Shown here piece by piece: positions 8,398 through 18,498 of a DNA stretch of 64,000 nt (positions within the stretch are counted from its first letter, which is position 1; each line of letters opens with the position of its first letter). The DNA is taken from assembly GCA_036003045.1 (NCBI GenBank), contig DASYSS010000020.1:1-64000 (forward strand), given 5' to 3'. This DNA comes from Gemmatimonadaceae bacterium (GTDB taxonomy: Bacteria > Gemmatimonadota > Gemmatimonadetes > Gemmatimonadales > Gemmatimonadaceae). A model generated the notes under the pieces. That model had not been told where the DNA came from, made no database searches, and saw only the letters and a program-made list of their open reading frames with translations. The position numbers and the translations under genes are program-made.

Positions 8398-9153
8398 TCA
8401 GCTCACTCCGTGGGTGATCCGGGACGCGGCGACAGCGGCGCCGAAGCCGTTGTCGATGTTCACCACCGTCACGCCGGCGGCGCAGCTGTTGAGCATTGTA
8501 AGGAGCGCAGCGATACCGCCGAACGACGCTCCGTAGCCGACGCTCGTCGGCACGGCGATGACGGGCGCGCGGACCATGCCGCCCACGACCGACGGCAGCG
8601 CGCCGTCCATGCCCGCGACGACGATCACCACGGCGGCCGACGCGAGCTCCTGGTGCTTGGCCAGCACGCGATGAATCCCGGCGACGCCGACGTCAGTCAC
8701 CCGCATGATGCAGTCGCCGAGCACGTCGAGGGTGACCGCGGCCTCTTCGGCGACGGGCAGGTCACTCGTCCCCGCGGTGACGACGGCCACCGTTCCCGTG
8801 CCGCGCGGCGCGGGAGAGTTGCCGCGAATGAACGCGGTGCGCGCGAGCTCGTTGAGCCCGACGTTGGGAAGCACCGACTGCAGATGCTGAGCAGCGTCGC
8901 TGGCGATGCGAGTCACGAGGACGCTGTCGCCGCGCGCGGCGATGCGGCGGGCGATCTCGGCGATGTGCTCGGGCCTCTTCCCCGCTCCATAGATCACTTC
9001 GGGGAATCCCTGCCGGAGCCCGCGGTGGTGATCGATGGTAGCGAAGCCGAGCGACTCGGCCGGTTCGACGGCCAACGCGTCGAGCGCGCGCGAGACGTCG
9101 AGCGTGCCGTCGGCCACTTGCTTCAATAGGTCGCGAACGTGTTCTCGTCTCAC
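8398..9153 (-). CDS. larB: LarB, pyridinium-3,5-biscarboxylate mononucleotide synthase (PurE-like)
   Basis: LarB carboxylates and hydrolyses nicotinate adenine dinucleotide in synthesis of the nickel-pincer cofactor of lactate racemase-type enzymes. The PurE-like core is clear: AVVTAGTSDLPVAEEAAVT, then VVIVVAGMDGALPSVVGGMV and IAVPTSVGYGASFGG. The N-terminal VRREHVRDLLKQVADGTLDV is typical of the family. I chose the GTG at 9153, giving 251 residues, the usual family length; the frame is open to 9252 but would run 41 bases into dusB. No larC, larE or lactate racemase lies in the window, so its partners must be elsewhere. Confidence 0.85.
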   Translation of the reverse strand: MRREHVRDLLKQVADGTLDVSRALDALAVEPAESLGFATIDHHRGLRQGFPEVIYGAGKRPEHIAEIARRIAARGDSVLVTRIASDAAQHLQSVLPNVGLNELARTAFIRGNSPAPRGTGTVAVVTAGTSDLPVAEEAAVTLDVLGDCIMRVTDVGVAGIHRVLAKHQELASAAVVIVVAGMDGALPSVVGGMVRAPVIAVPTSVGYGASFGGIAALLTMLNSCAAGVTVVNIDNGFGAAVAASRITHGVS

Positions 9154-9211
9154 CGCACCCGTTCCAGGTCTCCGCACATCGGACTTCTTCCGCCTCGCCG
9201 GGCGAGGTCCG

Positions 9212-10258
9212 TCACGCCGCCGCGGTCTCCACCGAATCCGACTCGTCGCCATCGATCGAGCCCTCGATCACCAACGTGTCGCGCATGCGCAGATACTCGT
9301 CGAAGATGCCTTCGACTTCGTCGAGCGAGTTCACGGCGTGGAGCTTCTTGCGGAGGTCGGCCGACGCCGGCAGTCCCTTGACGTACCAGCCGAGGTGCTT
9401 GCGGAACTCGATCGCCGCACCGCGGCGGTCGGGCTCGTAGGCAGCCGCCATGCGTGCGTGATCCAGCGCGATTGCAAATCGCGCGTCGATGGTCGGCGCC
9501 GGGCGCATCGGCCGACCCTCGAGCAGGTCGCGCGTTTGATCGAAGATCCATGGTTGACCGAAGGATCCTCGAGCGATCATGACGCCGGCGCATTTGGTCT
9601 CGTGGTACATGCGCACGGCGTCCTCGGGCGTCTTGATGTCACCGTTGCCGAGGACCGGGATGTCGAGCGCGTCGACGACGGCGGCGATCTCCTCCCAGCA
9701 CGCGTTGCCGGTGTACATCTGTGTGCGCGTCCGCGGGTGGAGCGTGAGCACGCGGGCGCCGGCATCCTGGCAGCGTAGCGCGATCGTTACCGGATCGCGC
9801 ATCTCCTCATTCCACCCGCTGCGGATCTTGCACGTGACGGGGAGCGACGTGCTCCGCGCGACGGCGCGAAGGACGTCCTGCACGAGGTTGAGGTCCTTTA
9901 GACAGCCCGAGCCGCCATTTCGCTTCACGACCTTTTTGACCGGGCAGCCGAAGTTGATGTCGATGAACTCGGGCTGGAACACGTCGGTCACGAAGGCGGC
10001 GGCTTCGCCCATCGCCGCGGGATCGGCCCCGAAGATCTGGACGCCGATCGGCCGCTCGTCGGGGCCGAACCGGAGCTTGTCGATGGTCGCGGGGTTCTCC
10101 CGCCGGATGCCTTCGGCGGACAGAAATTCCGTGATGACGACGTCCGCGCCAAAGCCGCGGCAGAGCCGCCGGAAGGGCGACTCCGACACGCCGGCCATCG
10201 GCGCGAGGTAGAGCGGGACGGCCGCATCGAGCGGAAACGGGAAAGGCGCCATTCTCAA
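9212..10258 (-). CDS. dusB: tRNA dihydrouridine synthase (DusB-type)
   Basis: FMN-dependent enzyme that reduces uridine to dihydrouridine in the tRNA D-loop. TIM-barrel start LAPMAGVSESPFRRLCRGFG, the family signature DINFGCPVKKVVKRNGGSGC with the catalytic Cys of the NGGSGC loop, the substrate-binding HPRTRTQMYTG and the FMN-phosphate loop VLGNGDIKTPEDA are all present. At 348 residues it has normal length. It lies 58 bases upstream of larB on the same strand and is divergent from ptsN. Confidence 0.92.
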   Translation of the reverse strand: MRMAPFPFPLDAAVPLYLAPMAGVSESPFRRLCRGFGADVVITEFLSAEGIRRENPATIDKLRFGPDERPIGVQIFGADPAAMGEAAAFVTDVFQPEFIDINFGCPVKKVVKRNGGSGCLKDLNLVQDVLRAVARSTSLPVTCKIRSGWNEEMRDPVTIALRCQDAGARVLTLHPRTRTQMYTGNACWEEIAAVVDALDIPVLGNGDIKTPEDAVRMYHETKCAGVMIARGSFGQPWIFDQTRDLLEGRPMRPAPTIDARFAIALDHARMAAAYEPDRRGAAIEFRKHLGWYVKGLPASADLRKKLHAVNSLDEVEGIFDEYLRMRDTLVIEGSIDGDESDSVETAAA

Positions 10259-10296
10259 AAGCTAAGAGACGCCCGAAGTCCAAGCAACGCGCGCAT

Positions 10297-10325
10297 TTGA
10301 CACACGTTCCGGGGTCGAATAGCTT
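10297..10325 (+). promoter_or_regulatory. Putative sigma-70 promoter of ptsN
   Basis: Consensus -35 TTGACA (10297-10302), 17-bp spacer and -10 TAGCTT (10320-10325). It predicts a leader of about 38 nt before the ATG at 10371. Confidence 0.5.
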
Positions 10326-10370
10326 CGCAGGTTCACGCCTACTGACTGCCTTCCTTTCGACCCGCAACGG

Positions 10371-10823
10371 ATGGAACTGCGAGAGTTTTTCAGCGAAGAC
10401 GCGATCGAGCTCAACATCAAGGGGACGACCAAGGACGAGGTCCTCAAAGAGCTGATCGGGCTCCTCAAGCTCGACGAGAAATCAGAGGGAATGCTGTTCA
10501 AGATGCTCAAGCGGCGCGAGAACCTCGGCTCGACCGGAATCGGGCGAGGCATCGCGATTCCTCACTGCCGCTCGCTCGTCGTGAACAAGCTGCGCGTCGC
10601 CTTCGGCCGCCGAAGAGAGGGGATCGACTTCAAGGCGATCGACGAGAAGCCGGTCAATTTCTTTTTCCTCATCGTCGCGCCGCCGCTCGAGGTCTCGAAT
10701 CAGTACCTCCCCGTGCTCGGCAAGATCGCGCAGTTCAGCAAAGAGGCTGACGTTCCGGCGAGGCTGTTGGAGCTGACGGAACCGAAGCAGTTCTTGGCGT
10801 TATTGGAAGAAAAGGGAGTCTGA
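10371..10823 (+). CDS. ptsN: PTS IIA-like nitrogen-regulatory protein (EIIA-Ntr)
   Basis: Single-domain EIIA of the fructose/mannitol family. The phospho-acceptor His lies in the motif GIGRGIAIPHCRS (about residues 57-69), and the C-terminal LLELTEPKQFLALLEEK is typical. In the nitrogen PTS it receives phosphate from NPr and acts by protein contacts on potassium transport or sensor kinases rather than on sugar. The start at 10371 gives 150 residues, a normal family length. No rpoN or hprK is adjacent. Its stop is followed 12 bases later by a repeat island. Confidence 0.88.
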   Translation: MELREFFSEDAIELNIKGTTKDEVLKELIGLLKLDEKSEGMLFKMLKRRENLGSTGIGRGIAIPHCRSLVVNKLRVAFGRRREGIDFKAIDEKPVNFFFLIVAPPLEVSNQYLPVLGKIAQFSKEADVPARLLELTEPKQFLALLEEKGV

Positions 10824-10834
10824 GCTGAGGACTG

Positions 10835-11070
10835 CCAGACTCCGAGACTGCCGAAGTCCGAGACTGCCGAACTCCGAAACGTCCTAACTCCGAGACTGCG
10901 AAACTTCCGGACTCCGAGACTGCCGCAGCTCGAGGCTACCGAGCTCCGAGAGACCGACCAGGGGCGACAAGCGTGATCGAGTCCGATCGCCTGGCGCTGT
11001 TTGGCTTTGGCCCTCGGCGTTCGGCAGTTTTCGGAGCACGGACGTTTGGGAGTGAGGCAGTTTCGGAGCA
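10835..11070. repeat. Inverted short-repeat island 1 (16-bp unit, central hairpin)
   Basis: About seven imperfect copies of a 16-bp unit, consensus CCGAACTCCGAGACTG, run from 10835 to 10953. A central hairpin follows at 10973-10990 (GTGATCG, loop AGTC, CGATCGC; 7 bp with one G-T pair). Then 3-4 degenerate copies appear in reverse orientation (CGGCAGTTTTCGGAG-like) up to about 11070. It fills the gap between ptsN and the 3' end of the DUF3667 gene. I see no open reading frame with coding character. Confidence 0.8.
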
Positions 11071-11096
11071 TGGCCCTCTCACCGGACGGCCGCACG

Positions 11097-12017
11097 TCAC
11101 CTCCCTCCTATCCAAACAGCCAGTGAGACCACGCTCGGCACATACACCGCGGCGTACAACGCTCCGATCCCCAATTCTTTGAGCAGCGTGCTTCCGTTGC
11201 TTCCGCCGTATACGCGGCGCAACGAAAAGTGGGCGTAGAGCGGCGCCCAAATGAACTGAAGAATTCCGGCCGCGATGATCAGTGCCATGACGTGCGTGAA
11301 TCGCGAAAGGACGCCGATTCCCAGCGCGACGAAGAAAAAGGTCTGCACGTGGATCGTGAAGTACAGATGTTCGACGAAACCCCGTCCGCGGTAAAAGAGC
11401 GCCACGATGAGTGCGAAGACGGGCAGCAAGGCGAACATCAGCCTCGGCATGACCTCGGTGAAATCCTTCTGAAACCCCTGCGGATCGGTACCGAGGCGTC
11501 GCAACGCGGGACGGAGAGGCTTCGGAGCGCTGGGCACTGAAGCGAGGATCACTTCACGTTGATCGGCCGTCAGCTGGTCGGGCGTGTGGCTTCCGAGTCC
11601 GACCGTGATCTTGGCGTTCCCTACGTCGCCGACCTTCGCCAACTCTCCGGGGGCAATCGACGAAGGCGCGGCCGCTGAGAGCAGAAAGTAGACGAGGCTC
11701 ACGCTCAGATAGAGACGCAGCGGCGTGATGTAGCGCGCCCGCTTGCCGTCGAGGAAATCGACGGTGAGCTGCCCGGGACGTGTCACGAGGAGCCGCAGCG
11801 TCGCCGCCAGTTTCCCATCCCAACCCGAGAATTCCGCGAACGCTTCGCCGAGCAGCTCGCGAAGCGATGGACGCGGAGGAACGGCGCGCTGCCCGCAGTT
11901 CGAGCAGAAGGCGCCGTGTAGCGGCTCGCCGCAATTGAGACAGAGATGCTCGATCTCGGCGCTCACGCGGTCGGACTCCATGACCCAGCTCGTCTCGCGC
12001 TGGACTCCGGTCTTCAT
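11097..12017 (-). CDS. DUF3667-like membrane protein with N-terminal zinc ribbon
   Basis: Residues 26-43 hold two CxxC pairs (CLNCGEPLHGAFCSNCGQ), a zinc-ribbon signature. The rest is hydrophobic, with about five membrane segments including ITPLRLYLSVSLVYFLLS, LMFALLPVFALIVALF, TFFFVALGIGVLSRF, MALIIAAGILQFIWAPL and AVYVPSVVSLAVWIGG. This matches the DUF3667 layout (zinc ribbon followed by membrane segments), a family of unknown function. A large loop between segments 1 and 2 carries HTPDQLTADQREVILASVPS. The gene is bracketed on both sides by related repeat islands in the same orientation. Confidence 0.75.
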   Translation of the reverse strand: MKTGVQRETSWVMESDRVSAEIEHLCLNCGEPLHGAFCSNCGQRAVPPRPSLRELLGEAFAEFSGWDGKLAATLRLLVTRPGQLTVDFLDGKRARYITPLRLYLSVSLVYFLLSAAAPSSIAPGELAKVGDVGNAKITVGLGSHTPDQLTADQREVILASVPSAPKPLRPALRRLGTDPQGFQKDFTEVMPRLMFALLPVFALIVALFYRGRGFVEHLYFTIHVQTFFFVALGIGVLSRFTHVMALIIAAGILQFIWAPLYAHFSLRRVYGGSNGSTLLKELGIGALYAAVYVPSVVSLAVWIGGR

Positions 12018-12057
12018 GCGGGCCTCGTCGACTCATTTTGAGCGAAATTGTCGACCA

Positions 12058-12299
12058 CCGAGACTTCCGAACTCCGAGACTGCCAAACTCCGAGACGACC
12101 TAACGCCGAAGACCCATGAACGGCGTCACGCGCGAATCGAGTCCATTCGCCGGCGTCACTCGCTTTTGTTCTGGTTCGGAGTACGGCAGTTTCGGAGGAT
12201 GGCCGTTTTCGGAGTTAGGCCGTTTCGGAGTCTCGGAGTATGGCCGTCTCGGAGTACGTCGGTGTTCGGACGTTTCGGACTTCGGCCATCTCACTCCGA
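12058..12299. repeat. Inverted short-repeat island 2 (16-bp unit, central hairpin)
   Basis: Same architecture and unit as the island at 10835-11070. About three forward copies (TCCGAACTCCGAGACTG-like) lie at about 12058-12107, a core hairpin at 12132-12150 (GCGAAT, loop CGAGTCC, ATTCGC), then seven or more inverted copies (CGGCAGTTTCGGAG, GGCCGTTTTCGGAG) to about 12299. The core ATCGAGTCC is shared with island 1. It lies between the 5' end of the DUF3667 gene and the 3' end of guaA. Confidence 0.8.
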
Positions 12300-12312
12300 A
12301 ACCCGCCAAGCC

Positions 12313-13877
<1,565 letters not shown>

Positions 13878-13878
<1 letters not shown>

Positions 13879-14387
13879 CAATAGACCCATTCCTGGCCGG
13901 AGAGCGTCAGGAACTCGACGCGTCGGGCGTCGAGATCGAGCAACGCGGCGGACGGCTTGCCGTAGAGCCACCCGCATCCTTCGCCCGGATTCACGATCAG
14001 CGTCTCCCCGCGCGTCTTCATTTCCTGCTGATGCGTGTGCCCGTGCACGACGATCTCGTGGCCGAGCACCGACCGTTCGTGGACGTCGCCGATGTCGTGG
14101 ACGAGAAGGATGCGCCGCCCGCCGACTTCGAAGCTGTGCGGCGATTCGAACAGCTCGATGCCGAGGGCCGACTGTGCGCGCGTGATGAGTCCCTGCGGAT
14201 CGCCGTCGTTACGGCCGAAAACGCCGGCGAGCGAAATCTGCGCTTCCTCGATCGGCGTGAGCGAGAAGGGCGAGCAGTAGTCCCCGGCGTGCAGCAGCAT
14301 GTTCGCGCCGCCGGCCTGAAGTTGGCGCACCAGCTCGGCGATGGCGGGAAGACGGTCGTGGGTGTCGGCGATCAATCCGATCTTCAT
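13878..14387 (-). CDS. YfcE/MJ0936-family metallophosphoesterase
   Basis: Small calcineurin-fold phosphodiesterase of about 169 residues from the Met at 14387. Metal-binding motifs: IADTHDRLP (DxH), HAGDYCSP (GDxx), FGRNDGDP (GNHD-like, here GRND), VHDIGD, and HGHTHQQEM. The family hydrolyses phosphodiesters in vitro; the cellular substrate here is unknown. Its start overlaps the lysA stop by four bases (ATGA) and its stop overlaps the guaA start by one base, so all three are coupled. Confidence 0.85.
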
Positions 14388-15679
14388 TCGTGCGATTCTC
14401 CGGCTTCCCACGTTGGTGCGTCGACCTCGAGGCGGGTGAGATCGTCGTACAACTCGCGCGCGGTGATGATCGCGAAGCGATCCTCATCGACCAGCACCTC
14501 GGCGGCCCGCCCGCGGCTGTTGTAGTTCGACGCCATCGCGTAACCGTATGCGCCGACGTCCGACACGACGATGAAGTCGCCGGGTTGGAGATCGTCGAGC
14601 TCGCGGTCGAGCGCGAGGAAGTCGCCGCTCTCACACACCGGCCCCACGACGTCCACGCGCCGCGTGCGGCCGCGCTCACGCATCGCGTCCACGCGATGAA
14701 ACGCGCCGTAGTGCGACGGCCGCAACAGCTCCGTCATTCCGGTGTCGGTGATGACGTAGTCCTTTCCACCGCTGTGCTTTCTGTACAATACGCGGCCGAC
14801 CAGCACGCCGGCGTTGCCGACGAGGAAGCGTCCCGGCTCCATGATGAGCTGAAGCCCGGTCTCGGCCACGGTCGGCAGAACGAGCTCCGCGAACCGGTCG
14901 AGATCTGGCGGCTGCTCGGTGTCGTAGCGCACGCCAAGTCCGCCGCCGATGTCGAGATAGCGAAGCCCGGTGATTCCGCGCTTCGACAGCTCGCCGAAGA
15001 TCGACGCCAGGCGTTCCGTGCCCTCGCGGTACGGATCGATTCGCGAGAGCTGCGATCCGAGGTGCATGTCGAGACCCACGAGCCGCACGTTCGGCAGCGA
15101 CGTCGCGATCTGCGCGACGTGAACGACGTCGTCGTACGGAATCCCGAACTTGTGCCCCTTGCCGCCCGTCTTGATGTAGTCGTGCGGCGCGTCGAGCGTG
15201 ATCTCCGGATTCACCCGGATCGAGACGCCGGCGGTCTTGTTTCGCTCGGCCGCGATCTGGCTGATCAGGTGGACTTCGCCTTCGCTCTCGACGTTGATGA
15301 ACAGGATTCCGGCGTCGATCGCTTGCGCGAGCTCGGCGGCCGTCTTGCCCACACCGCCGAAGATGATGTCCGACGGCGCGAAGCCCGCGCGGAGCGCGCG
15401 ATGCAGCTCGCCGCCCGACACGACGTCCGCGCCGGCCCCGAGCTCGCGCATCACGCGGAGAAGGCCGAGGCTCGAGTTCGCCTTGAGCGTGTAGTGAATG
15501 CGATGCGGGGCCGGCGCGAGCATCCTTTGAAGCCGCTCGTACCGGTCGCGGATGGTCGCGGTGCTGTACACGAAGACCGGCGTGCCCACCTCGCGCGCGA
15601 TGTGCTCGAGGGACACGCCCTCGCAGCGCATCACACCATCAACGCGGGCGAACCCCGTCGTCAGTACGCTCTGGCCCAT
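14384..15679 (-). CDS. lysA: Diaminopimelate decarboxylase
   Basis: PLP enzyme that makes L-lysine from meso-diaminopimelate. PLP lysine in IHYTLKANSSLGLLRV, active-site GLDMHLGSQLS, glycine loop YLDIGGGLGVRYD, EPGRFLVGNAGVLVGRVLY, the catalytic Cys in GPVCESGDFLA and the aromatic DVGAYGYAMASNYNSR are all present. I chose the ATG at 15679, which keeps the usual N-terminal GFARVDGVMRCEGVSLEHIA and overlaps the proS stop by 19 bases; an internal ATG at 15631 is the alternative. Length 431 residues. Confidence 0.95.
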   Translation of the reverse strand: MGQSVLTTGFARVDGVMRCEGVSLEHIAREVGTPVFVYSTATIRDRYERLQRMLAPAPHRIHYTLKANSSLGLLRVMRELGAGADVVSGGELHRALRAGFAPSDIIFGGVGKTAAELAQAIDAGILFINVESEGEVHLISQIAAERNKTAGVSIRVNPEITLDAPHDYIKTGGKGHKFGIPYDDVVHVAQIATSLPNVRLVGLDMHLGSQLSRIDPYREGTERLASIFGELSKRGITGLRYLDIGGGLGVRYDTEQPPDLDRFAELVLPTVAETGLQLIMEPGRFLVGNAGVLVGRVLYRKHSGGKDYVITDTGMTELLRPSHYGAFHRVDAMRERGRTRRVDVVGPVCESGDFLALDRELDDLQPGDFIVVSDVGAYGYAMASNYNSRGRAAEVLVDEDRFAIITARELYDDLTRLEVDAPTWEAGESHE

Positions 15680-17136
15680 ACGGCCTCGGCGACCGACGCG
15701 CGTCCGCATTTGAGGCAGGTCGCCGGCGCTTCGGCCGAGCGGAACTCCTCGTCGGGGAGCACGCGAATCGTCGCCTTCGTCTCCTCCTTGATCTTCGCCT
15801 CGCACTCTTCGCCGCCGCACCAGCCGGCGTAGACGAACGCCCCCTTCCCTTCCATCAGCTCCTTGAAGTCGTCGTAGCTGATCTTGTGTCGGATGCTGTT
15901 CGCCTCACGCCGGTCACGGGCCGCGATCAGCATGTCTTCCTGAATGCGCATCAGCAGCTCGGCGACTTCCTCGCCCACTGTGTCAAGCGAGACGGGCTTC
16001 TTGGCGCGGTTATCTCGGCGCACCAGGACGCCCTGATTACTATCGATGTCGCGGGGGCCGAGCTCCATACGCAGGGGGACGCCGCGCAACTCCCAGTCGT
16101 AGTACTTGGCGCCGGGTTTTACCCCTTCGCGGTCATCGATGTGCACGCGTAAACGGCCGGGATCGCGGCGCTCCCAGTCGAGCAGCCGTTGTTCGACGCG
16201 GTCGGCGGCTTCGAGGACTCGATTGCGCTCGTCGTCGCTCCTGTAGATCGGAACGATGACCAGCTCCGTTGGAGCCAGCAGCGGAGGAATGCGAATGCCG
16301 ACGTCGTCGCCGTGGGTCATCACCAGGCCGCCGACGAGACGCGTGGACACGCCCCAACTGGTGTTCCATGCGAACTCCTGCCCGCCGTGCTCCGCCTGGA
16401 ACTTGAGGTCGAACGCCTTGGCGAAGTTCTGCCCGAGGTCGTGAGACGTGCCCGCCTGGAGCGCCTTGTTGTCCTGCATCAGCGCCTCGCACGCGTATGT
16501 GCATAGCGCCCCGGCGAACTTTTCGGCGTTGGACTTGAGGCCGGTGATGACGGGCATCGCCATGTGGCCTTCCATGAAGTCGCTGTACACGCCGAGCATG
16601 CGACGCGCCTCTTCTTCCGCCTCGTCGTGGGTCGCGTGAGCGGTGTGTCCCTCCTGCCAGAGGAACTCGAGTGTGCGCAGGAAGAGACGCGTGCGCATCT
16701 CCCAGCGGACGACGTTCGCCCACTGATTCATGAGCAGCGGCAAGTCGCGGTAGCTCTGCACCCATTTGGCGAACATCGAATAGATGATGGTCTCGGACGT
16801 CGGCCGAATGATGAGCGGTTCCTCGAGCTTCTTGCCGCCTCCGTGCGTGACGACCGCCACCTCGGGCGCGAATCCCTCGACGTGCTGCGCTTCCTTGTGC
16901 AGGTAGCTCTCGGGAATGAACAGCGGGAAGTAGGCGTTCTCGTGTCCTGTCGCCTTGAACATGTCGTCCAGGGCGCGCTGCATCCGTTCCCAGATTCCGT
17001 AGCCGTTCGGACGGATGACCATGCATCCGCGGACGGGCGAATAATCGGCGAGCTCGGCGCGCAGGACGACTTCGTTGTACCAGGCGCTGAAGTCGGCTTC
17101 GCGGGTGGTGAGCTTCTTGTCGTCGGGGGGGGCCAT
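15661..17136 (-). CDS. proS: Prolyl-tRNA synthetase, type 3 (archaeal/eukaryote-like)
   Basis: Class II synthetase charging tRNA-Pro. At 491 residues it is the short form without an INS editing domain. Motif 2/3 regions: RPTSETIIYSMFAKWVQSY, RWEMRTRLFLRTLEFLWQEG and TRLVGGLVMTHGDDVGIRIP. The C-terminal extension with Cys pairs (WCGGEECE ... TCLKCG) and a terminal Tyr (WARAY) is typical of this type. It lies 9 bases downstream of hisS and overlaps lysA by 19 bases. Confidence 0.95.
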   Translation of the reverse strand: MAPPDDKKLTTREADFSAWYNEVVLRAELADYSPVRGCMVIRPNGYGIWERMQRALDDMFKATGHENAYFPLFIPESYLHKEAQHVEGFAPEVAVVTHGGGKKLEEPLIIRPTSETIIYSMFAKWVQSYRDLPLLMNQWANVVRWEMRTRLFLRTLEFLWQEGHTAHATHDEAEEEARRMLGVYSDFMEGHMAMPVITGLKSNAEKFAGALCTYACEALMQDNKALQAGTSHDLGQNFAKAFDLKFQAEHGGQEFAWNTSWGVSTRLVGGLVMTHGDDVGIRIPPLLAPTELVIVPIYRSDDERNRVLEAADRVEQRLLDWERRDPGRLRVHIDDREGVKPGAKYYDWELRGVPLRMELGPRDIDSNQGVLVRRDNRAKKPVSLDTVGEEVAELLMRIQEDMLIAARDRREANSIRHKISYDDFKELMEGKGAFVYAGWCGGEECEAKIKEETKATIRVLPDEEFRSAEAPATCLKCGRASVAEAVWARAY

Positions 17137-17145
17137 GCTGATTTC

Positions 17146-18489
17146 TTAGTCGGTTGGTTTGGGCGCGCGAAGCTTGTCGATTTCGGCGCGGAGATATTGG
17201 GCGAGTTCAGGCACCGTGGACGAGCGCGGCTCCTTGTCCTCGAACGAATGGATCTGGGCCTGGGTCGTGTTCCACAGCGACTCTGTCTCCGCGGCCGTCG
17301 GCAGAGCAACGACGAAAGTGGCACCGGCTTGCTTCGCCGAGCTTCGCTGCGAGTTGAGCGATTGCTGCCGCAACGCGTATTCGACGCTCAGCCCCGAGCG
17401 ACGAAGGTTCGTCGCCACCTCTCGAACACGCGCCGCGGACCGGTCGCCGGAGTCCGACCCGACCAACCAAACTTCAGGTCCAAGCACCCTCGACGGCATG
17501 AGCCCGCGCTCCCGCAGCAGATCGCTCAGCACGACGTCGCCCATGCCGAATCCGAGCGCCGGCAAGTCGGCGTCGCCGACGATCTTGAGCAGACTATCGT
17601 AGCGCCCCCCGCCGCAGATGGCGCGCATCTCGCCCGCCTTGTCGAACAGCTCGAAGACGATGCCGCTGTAATACGCCAAGCCGCGGACGATCTTGAGATC
17701 GAACTTCACCCACTCGAACACCCCCAATCCATCCAGGAATCCGAAATAGCGGCGGATCTCGGCCGTACGTGTGCGCACGTCAGGGAAGTTCGCAAACTCA
17801 CGCTCGATATAGTCGAGGCTCGAATGTTCGAGCAGGCGAAGAAAAGCCTCGATGGATGCACCCGACATCCCCGCGGCCGCCAGCTTTTCGATCGACGACT
17901 CTCGGGGACGCCGGTCGACCTTGTCGACCACGTCGAACACCAACGGCAGCTGAGCTTCCTCGACACCGAGACCCGACAGCACACTCTGAAGGAGGCGCCG
18001 ATCCGAAACGCGCGCATGCACGTCGTTGGACGTGAGGCCGCAGCCGCGCATGATCTCGATGGCCACGGCGAGCAACTCGGCGTCGGCCGTGACGTCGGCC
18101 TCGCCGATGATGTCGACATTGAGCTGGAAGTGCTCGCGAAGACGCCCGCGCTGCTGACGCTCGTAGCGGAAGAGCTGCGGCACCGAGAACCATCGCACCG
18201 GCTTGCGCAACGAGTTCGCCTTCGCCGCCGCCATACGCGCGAGCGTGGGGGTCATTTCGGGGCGCAGCGCGATCTCTCGGCCGCCCTTGTCGGTGAAATT
18301 GTACAGTTGGCCGACGATCTCGTCGCCGCTCTTCTTGGTGTAGAGCTCGAGCGTTTCGAGCGGCGGTCCGTCGTATTCGACGAACGCGAAGCGACGCGCC
18401 ACCTCGCGCCACACACCCATCAGGTGCGCGCGCTCGGCGAATTGTTCGGGATAGAAGTCGCGAAAGCCGGGGAGGGCGCCCTGGGCCAT
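17146..18489 (-). CDS. hisS: Histidyl-tRNA synthetase
   Basis: Class II synthetase of 447 residues. Motif 1/2 regions: GFRDFYPEQFAERAHLM, IALRPEMTPTLARM and QLFRYERQQRGRLREHFQ. The histidine-binding motif is GLAYYSGIVFELF. The C-terminal anticodon-binding domain (EVWLVGSDSGDRSAARVREV onward) separates it from HisZ. The motif 3 region reads GFGMGDVVLSDLLRERG, without the usual Arg of ERL/DRL; I believe this variant occurs in a subset of HisS proteins, but it is worth noting. Ten bases lie between it and folC upstream, and nine between it and proS downstream. Confidence 0.92.
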   Translation of the reverse strand: MAQGALPGFRDFYPEQFAERAHLMGVWREVARRFAFVEYDGPPLETLELYTKKSGDEIVGQLYNFTDKGGREIALRPEMTPTLARMAAAKANSLRKPVRWFSVPQLFRYERQQRGRLREHFQLNVDIIGEADVTADAELLAVAIEIMRGCGLTSNDVHARVSDRRLLQSVLSGLGVEEAQLPLVFDVVDKVDRRPRESSIEKLAAAGMSGASIEAFLRLLEHSSLDYIEREFANFPDVRTRTAEIRRYFGFLDGLGVFEWVKFDLKIVRGLAYYSGIVFELFDKAGEMRAICGGGRYDSLLKIVGDADLPALGFGMGDVVLSDLLRERGLMPSRVLGPEVWLVGSDSGDRSAARVREVATNLRRSGLSVEYALRQQSLNSQRSSAKQAGATFVVALPTAAETESLWNTTQAQIHSFEDKEPRSSTVPELAQYLRAEIDKLRAPKPTD

Positions 18490-18498
18490 CCTCTAAAG

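Noticed and set aside
10835-12299. Possible CRISPR array
   Set aside because: Units are tandem without unique spacers, differ between copies and reverse orientation halfway. No cas genes lie nearby.
17146-18489. HisZ rather than HisS
   Set aside because: The C-terminal anticodon-binding domain is present and the histidine-binding loop is intact; hisG is not adjacent.
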